Shown: one piece after another, positions 60,110-64,000 of the stretch
Position numbering within the stretch: the first letter of the stretch is position 1
Layout of the letters: each line of letters opens with the position of its first letter
Assembly: GCA_028866895.1 (NCBI GenBank)
Contig: JAGWHF010000005.1
Span: forward strand, 110,807 to 174,806
Reading direction: 5' to 3'
Length of the DNA stretch: 64,000 nucleotides
Origin: Nitrososphaerota archaeon
Lineage (GTDB): Archaea > Thermoproteota > Nitrososphaeria > Nitrososphaerales > Nitrosopumilaceae
Position numbers and translations under genes: made by a program
Notes under the pieces: model-generated
What the model was told of the DNA's origin: nothing
The model's input: the letters and a program-made list of their open reading frames with translations, nothing else
The model's database searches: none

Positions 60110-60922
60110 TTGGTGGACACATTGAGTAGACAGAAAACATCATGCGAAAAAAAGGCGCAAGAGCCAAATCATTACGAGATCCTCGGAGTTTCCCAAGATG
60201 CGTCAGACGAGGATATCAAGGCAAAGTACAAGGCCTTGGTGCTAAAGTTCCACCCCGACAGGGAAGACTCGATACTTGCGAGGGAGGCAATAGTACGGAT
60301 AAACAATGCCTACGAGGTACTAGCAGATCCGCAAAGCCGAATGGCCTACGACTCTAGCTTGAATGCCACATCCAAGGAGGCCCCGTGCAATAAAACCAAG
60401 TATGCAAAAACCGGAATGCTCCCCTATGTACGGGTAGGCAAGATAGCCCTTGTGTTGATAGCAATAATCCTGTCGATCTCCTTCATTGCAGGATACCAGA
60501 CCGAAACTTTGCATGGATCAAAGCCGGTCGCAGACCAGTTTGTAAGGGCAAACTCCCACTTTCTCACAGCGGTAACACATGAGGCTCTTGTCATCCTTCC
60601 GCTTTTCATACCGGGCTTTGGGCTTATTTGGGGTGTCCTAGGAGGTTTCATCTCAGGGTTTGTGGCAAAGTCGGTACTGATTATAATGGCATCCCCCCAT
60701 ACAAAGACATCAGGCCTTTTCATGCCCTATTTTGTCTTGGCGCTTGCAATGAAATTGGTTGCATATTATCTGGGCATGTCCCGAAGCCTAATGCTTGTAA
60801 TCTCAATTAGGAGAAGGCAGTTTTCAAAGTTTGACAGCATGTTCACCCAGGCTGATATTGTAATCGGACTTGTCTTGTCGGCGATTGCAGGGCTTGTAGA
60901 GCATGCGATGGTAAGTACTTGA
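60110..60922 (+). CDS. J-domain membrane protein
   Basis: A 270-residue protein with an N-terminal J domain (about 20-82) including the HPD motif in KFHPDRED, which stimulates Hsp70 ATPase. After a linker there are about four membrane helices (LPLFIPGFGLIWGVLGGFISGF), reminiscent of SpoIIM/DUF95-type integral membrane proteins. It would bring Hsp70 (DnaK) to the membrane. Hsp70 itself is not in the window. It starts at TTG 60110 and lies upstream of the LpxD-like gene, separated by 123 bases. Confidence 0.82.
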   Translation: MVDTLSRQKTSCEKKAQEPNHYEILGVSQDASDEDIKAKYKALVLKFHPDREDSILAREAIVRINNAYEVLADPQSRMAYDSSLNATSKEAPCNKTKYAKTGMLPYVRVGKIALVLIAIILSISFIAGYQTETLHGSKPVADQFVRANSHFLTAVTHEALVILPLFIPGFGLIWGVLGGFISGFVAKSVLIIMASPHTKTSGLFMPYFVLALAMKLVAYYLGMSRSLMLVISIRRRQFSKFDSMFTQADIVIGLVLSAIAGLVEHAMVST

Positions 60923-61045
60923 CAGGCTCCGGACAGGAATGAAAGGCTAGAAAGTCCGATGCAGGGCGTTCTTGCAAGATTTGAAGAAGACTATTCTATA
61001 ACAAAATTACTGAGGCTTAAAATTTACATGCCATGATAAAATCTC

Positions 61046-62029
61046 ATGACGCTTGCAAATCAATCCAACAAGTTCGACATAACCCGAATGCTCTCAGATC
61101 TGGACATACAATATGAGACCGAAGGACGGTGCATGGAAGCCCTAAGAAGTCTTTCCTCGATTACAAATGCAAAGCCCTCAGATCTCTCATTTTGCTGGTA
61201 TGACGGAGAGGAGGCAGCTGAACTAATTTCGAAGTCAAATGCTGGCGTCATATTCTGTAAAAAGAGCCTACAGGGATTGATACATCCAAGGGAAGGCTGC
61301 CAGCTCATCTTCCTTGACAGACCAAGGCAGGCATTTGTAATCGTTGCCAACAAGATGCTTGAGAAACAGGGACGGCCCGAAGGCATATCCCCGCGGGCAG
61401 TAGTTTCAAAGACGGCAGTAATTGGAAAGGGGTGTTACATCGGTGATTATACCGTCATCGGCAATAACTGCAGGATTGGCAATCACACTGTAATTTACGA
61501 CAAGGTAACCCTCGCCGGCGATTGTACGATTGGGGACAGGTGCATCATCCATTCAGGAGTAACTCTGGGTGATGACGGCTTTGCATTTGAGAGGGACGAG
61601 AATGGATTGCATGGGTTTCCACATTTTGGGAGGGTGATAATAGGGGACGATGTAGAGATTTGTGCAAACAGCCACATTGCCAGAGGATCCCTTTCTGATA
61701 CCGTTATCGGCAGCGGCACAAAAATTGACGCCCTCGTACACATATCCCACAATGTTGTAGTTGGAAGAAACTGCGAGATTACTGCAGGCGCGGTCATTGG
61801 TGGAAGTACGTCCATAGGTGATTCCACATGGATAGGGCTCAATTCCACTTTAAAAGACCAGATAAAGGTGGGGAATAACGTGATTGTAAGTTCCGGAGCA
61901 TCTGTCATTCATGACGTGCCCAGCAACGAGATCATGGCAGGCGTCCCGGCCAAGTCAATAAAGGACAAGGTAAAGGCCAGCCCCGACAGGCTCTTTCTGA
62001 TGGCAGGGCAGCAGGACAGGAAAAACTAG
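61046..62029 (+). CDS. LpxD-like hexapeptide acyltransferase
   Basis: A 327-residue protein with the full LpxD layout: an N-terminal uridine-binding domain (about 20-110; LSSITNAKPSDLSFCWYDG), then left-handed beta-helix hexapeptide repeats. The conserved LVHISHNVVVGRNCEITAG segment contains the catalytic histidine position. Bacterial LpxD N-acylates UDP-3-O-acyl-glucosamine for lipid A. Archaea have no lipid A, so this enzyme more likely acylates or acetylates an aminosugar of a surface glycan. A TATA-like run (CTTAAAATTTA, about 61014-61024) is about 27 bases before ATG 61046. Confidence 0.82.
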   Translation: MTLANQSNKFDITRMLSDLDIQYETEGRCMEALRSLSSITNAKPSDLSFCWYDGEEAAELISKSNAGVIFCKKSLQGLIHPREGCQLIFLDRPRQAFVIVANKMLEKQGRPEGISPRAVVSKTAVIGKGCYIGDYTVIGNNCRIGNHTVIYDKVTLAGDCTIGDRCIIHSGVTLGDDGFAFERDENGLHGFPHFGRVIIGDDVEICANSHIARGSLSDTVIGSGTKIDALVHISHNVVVGRNCEITAGAVIGGSTSIGDSTWIGLNSTLKDQIKVGNNVIVSSGASVIHDVPSNEIMAGVPAKSIKDKVKASPDRLFLMAGQQDRKN

Positions 62030-62041
62030 ATTCTCCAAAAA

Positions 62042-64000
62042 TCAGCCGTAGTTTAGCTGATACATGTTCCCGTACAGGTCAAAGAAGTACATCTTGCCGT
62101 TCCACTCCTCCATGTAGATTGGTGCAAGGTTGAGGCCGTAGAGCAGCGGCACTACCTTGCTTACAGGTACGCCTGTCAGAGGGTCAGGAGTAGGCGCGGC
62201 CACGCTTGAAGGCAGCAATGCCTCTATCTTTCCCACGGCATAATCACCAAAAATGTAGGCGCCATCGAGGCCCGGGTATGTTGTCCCGTGGTAGAAAGCC
62301 CCCGCAGAGAGAGCCTCAAGGCCCAAGGCAGGTCCTGTCTGCGGTTCCACCCCCTGGTGACTGTACCAGTACATTGGAGGCACATAGTTTTGGAGATTTG
62401 CCGGGTTACCTACGGCAGGCCTCTCATAGTCCGACCATCCGTCGTTTGACCCTGGAGAAGTTGCATTGAGTATTGCCTCCCACGTGTTAAATCCGGTAGA
62501 TGAGATGTATATCTTGCCTGTCTTCGAGTCGACGTCAAATGAATACGGGTTTCTCTGCCCATAAGCCCAGATGGCCTGTGTTACAGGGTTGGTGCTTGAC
62601 GCATATGGGTTGGATGCCGGTATTGTATACCAGTTGCCACCTACCTGCGAGCCATAGACCGGCGTTATCCTCAGAATCTTTCCCTGATACGAAGCCAGGT
62701 TCTGTGAGACCTCGTCAAACAGCCAGCCATCACCCGTGGATATTATCAGGTTGCCATGCGGGTCGAACTTGATCCCCCCACCGTTGTGTCCGTTATTCCA
62801 TGCCGGTATGTTCCCAAGCACCACCTGCTCTCCTACCGCCGTGTCCGCTATGATGTCTCCTGACGAGTCCGTTGTTGCGTGGTATCTTATGACCTCGCCT
62901 ATGACGTTGTCCGTTGCAGCCCCGTTTACCGTCTGGTTTCTCGTGACATAAAGATAGACCCATTTTTCCGGATTGGTCGAATTTGCCCAGTTTGGATCAA
63001 GTGCGATACCCATCAGGCCGTTTGTCTCGAAGTTGACCTGCAGGTTCGGCACCTTTACAAAGGGCACCGACTGTTGCACAAACTGGCCGTTTGAATACTT
63101 GAATACAAACACATTGCCGGAGTTCTTTTCATTTACCATGAATGCCCCAGAACCGTCCACACCTGGCCCGTTGTCCGGTATAAATGCAAAGTAGGCAGGC
63201 ACGTCATTGCAGCCTGGCCAGTAAGAACATGCCGGGGCAAGCCCCGTGGCGACAACTTGGGCGCTAAAGGAGTGCGCATTTGGATCAACACTAAAGGACG
63301 GAATTGTGTATGAATCTCCCTTGCTGTCAGATATTATGATTGTGTGGGAGCCTGTGGTTGCAGTGGTGGGCACTGTAAAGCTTCCCCCAAAGTTGCCGGT
63401 GGAATCCGTCGTGATACTGCTGCTTGGAGTAATTGCAGTCCCGTCAAAGGTTATCTTGATGGCAGAGTTTGCAGCAAACCCGTTGCCCTGGCTTGGCGGG
63501 ATAAGTATCGACTGGCCTGGTTTTGCAGTTGTCGGGAAGACATAGACGTGTGGGAGGATGGTGACCGACTGGCTTGCGGCCTTCTTAGAGGCATCCTGGG
63601 CGCTTACCGTGTGTTTTCCTGCCACAGACCGTAATGGCTGCATTATACCTATGAATTTCCCGCTGGAATCAGTTGTCACTGTAAGCGGGCTGGTGCTGCC
63701 TGAACCAACATCCTGATACCCAACCCCTATGGCCGTGTTATCAAATGAAAGCGTAATCTGCGAATTTGGAGTAAAGTTGACGCCTGTGACACTGATATCC
63801 TGTCCTACGTTGAAAGAGTTTGTGTCAAGGCATATGGTGGTACCTGTACCTGTGCACGCTGGCGGTGCTGTCTGGGTGGTAGCGGAGGAGGTGTTTGACG
63901 GCTGGCTTGTTCCTGCCGCGTTAATGGCCGATACGCGGTAATAGTACGTGGTGGTTGCGGCAAGTCCCGCATCGGAATACGATGTCGATGCGGAACCGGT
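62042..64000 (-). CDS. Exported glucose/sorbosone-dehydrogenase-type beta-propeller protein with FN3 domain (5' end missing)
   Basis: The last 652 codons of a longer gene; its start lies beyond the right edge. The visible part begins inside an FN3 domain (ASTSYSDAGLAATTTYYYRVSA), followed by two IPT/Ig-like domains and a six-bladed sugar-dehydrogenase-like propeller. Its hallmarks are GLMGIALDPNW, NNGHNGGGIKFDPHGNLIISTGD and YGQRNPYSFDVD. The HNGG histidine resembles the catalytic base of PQQ glucose dehydrogenases, and the usual GHRNP is GQRNP. The FN3 recalls those of the Spherulin-4-like protein. It ends 12 bases after the LpxD-like gene, convergent. Confidence 0.83.
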   Translation of the reverse strand, partial: TGSASTSYSDAGLAATTTYYYRVSAINAAGTSQPSNTSSATTQTAPPACTGTGTTICLDTNSFNVGQDISVTGVNFTPNSQITLSFDNTAIGVGYQDVGSGSTSPLTVTTDSSGKFIGIMQPLRSVAGKHTVSAQDASKKAASQSVTILPHVYVFPTTAKPGQSILIPPSQGNGFAANSAIKITFDGTAITPSSSITTDSTGNFGGSFTVPTTATTGSHTIIISDSKGDSYTIPSFSVDPNAHSFSAQVVATGLAPACSYWPGCNDVPAYFAFIPDNGPGVDGSGAFMVNEKNSGNVFVFKYSNGQFVQQSVPFVKVPNLQVNFETNGLMGIALDPNWANSTNPEKWVYLYVTRNQTVNGAATDNVIGEVIRYHATTDSSGDIIADTAVGEQVVLGNIPAWNNGHNGGGIKFDPHGNLIISTGDGWLFDEVSQNLASYQGKILRITPVYGSQVGGNWYTIPASNPYASSTNPVTQAIWAYGQRNPYSFDVDSKTGKIYISSTGFNTWEAILNATSPGSNDGWSDYERPAVGNPANLQNYVPPMYWYSHQGVEPQTGPALGLEALSAGAFYHGTTYPGLDGAYIFGDYAVGKIEALLPSSVAAPTPDPLTGVPVSKVVPLLYGLNLAPIYMEEWNGKMYFFDLYGNMYQLNYG

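Noticed and set aside
1..64000. CRISPR arrays, prophage or integrase-type islands
   Set aside because: No regularly spaced repeats, cas genes, integrases or phage structural genes were seen.

Overview
The window looks like chromosomal DNA of a thaumarchaeon (Nitrososphaeria). It carries a CdvA-type division protein, archaeal-type prolyl-tRNA synthetase, FEN1, aIF1/SUI1, Sec61-beta, a PINA-type PIN-ATPase, all three recognisable coenzyme F420 genes (cofC, cofD, cofE), and an intron-containing tRNA-Ser without an encoded CCA. Many start codons (ATG, GTG or TTG) sit 22-30 bases after a TATA-like box, which is the leaderless archaeal pattern. No ammonia-oxidation genes are present, so the lineage within the phylum is left open. 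All family calls were made by reading the translated sequence; no database was searched.

Layout. 1-9.8 kb: thiazole/sulfur metabolism (Thi4, thioredoxin reductase, cysteine synthase, a TusA-like protein), a PHP phosphoesterase, cofE, a SerB-like HAD phosphatase, proS and a cupredoxin-like protein that has lost its copper cysteine. 9.8-18.6 kb: an HtrA protease; a tldD-uracil glycosylase-alkyladenine glycosylase operon; a phosphorelay split into kinase, HPt and receiver genes; PINA; a GC-rich gap with a C12 tract; a DUF192 protein. 18.6-29.7 kb: acetyl-CoA synthetase, cdvA, a two-domain ThyX-like protein, fen1, tRNA-Ser(CGA), several small membrane and coiled-coil proteins, and a JAMM protease. 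29.7-36 kb: a peptide ABC transporter (substrate-binding protein and two permeases, no ATPase alongside), a decayed tnpB relic and a PD-(D/E)XK nuclease. 36-45.9 kb: DUF2070 coupled to sec61-beta, an SSSCA1-like zinc ribbon, SUI1, a CPBP protease, cofC-cofD, a secreted protein, an amino-acid permease fused to stress-protein-like domains, and tsr3.

45.9-64 kb is an accessory, cell-surface region. It holds a large lamin-tail plus Ig-like repeat protein, a TrmB-type regulator, a secreted Spherulin-4-like hydrolase with FN3 domains, then a tight four-gene operon: a helical (TPR-like) protein, a PelF-like glycosyltransferase, a nucleotide-sugar epimerase and a PelG-like membrane transporter. Further on are a J-domain membrane protein, an LpxD-like acyltransferase and an FN3-containing sugar-dehydrogenase-type beta-propeller protein cut by the window edge. 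The operon together with the hydrolase resembles the synthase, exporter and hydrolase parts of bacterial Pel and fungal galactosaminogalactan systems. My main hypothesis is a Pel-like aminosugar exopolysaccharide system in an archaeon.

Genes shorter than 60 codons recovered by reading the sequence include sec61-beta (37719-37883), a 57-residue protein whose stop overlaps the next start (25717-25890), a 56-residue protein (24780-24950) and a 25-codon leaderless micro-ORF (59699-59776).
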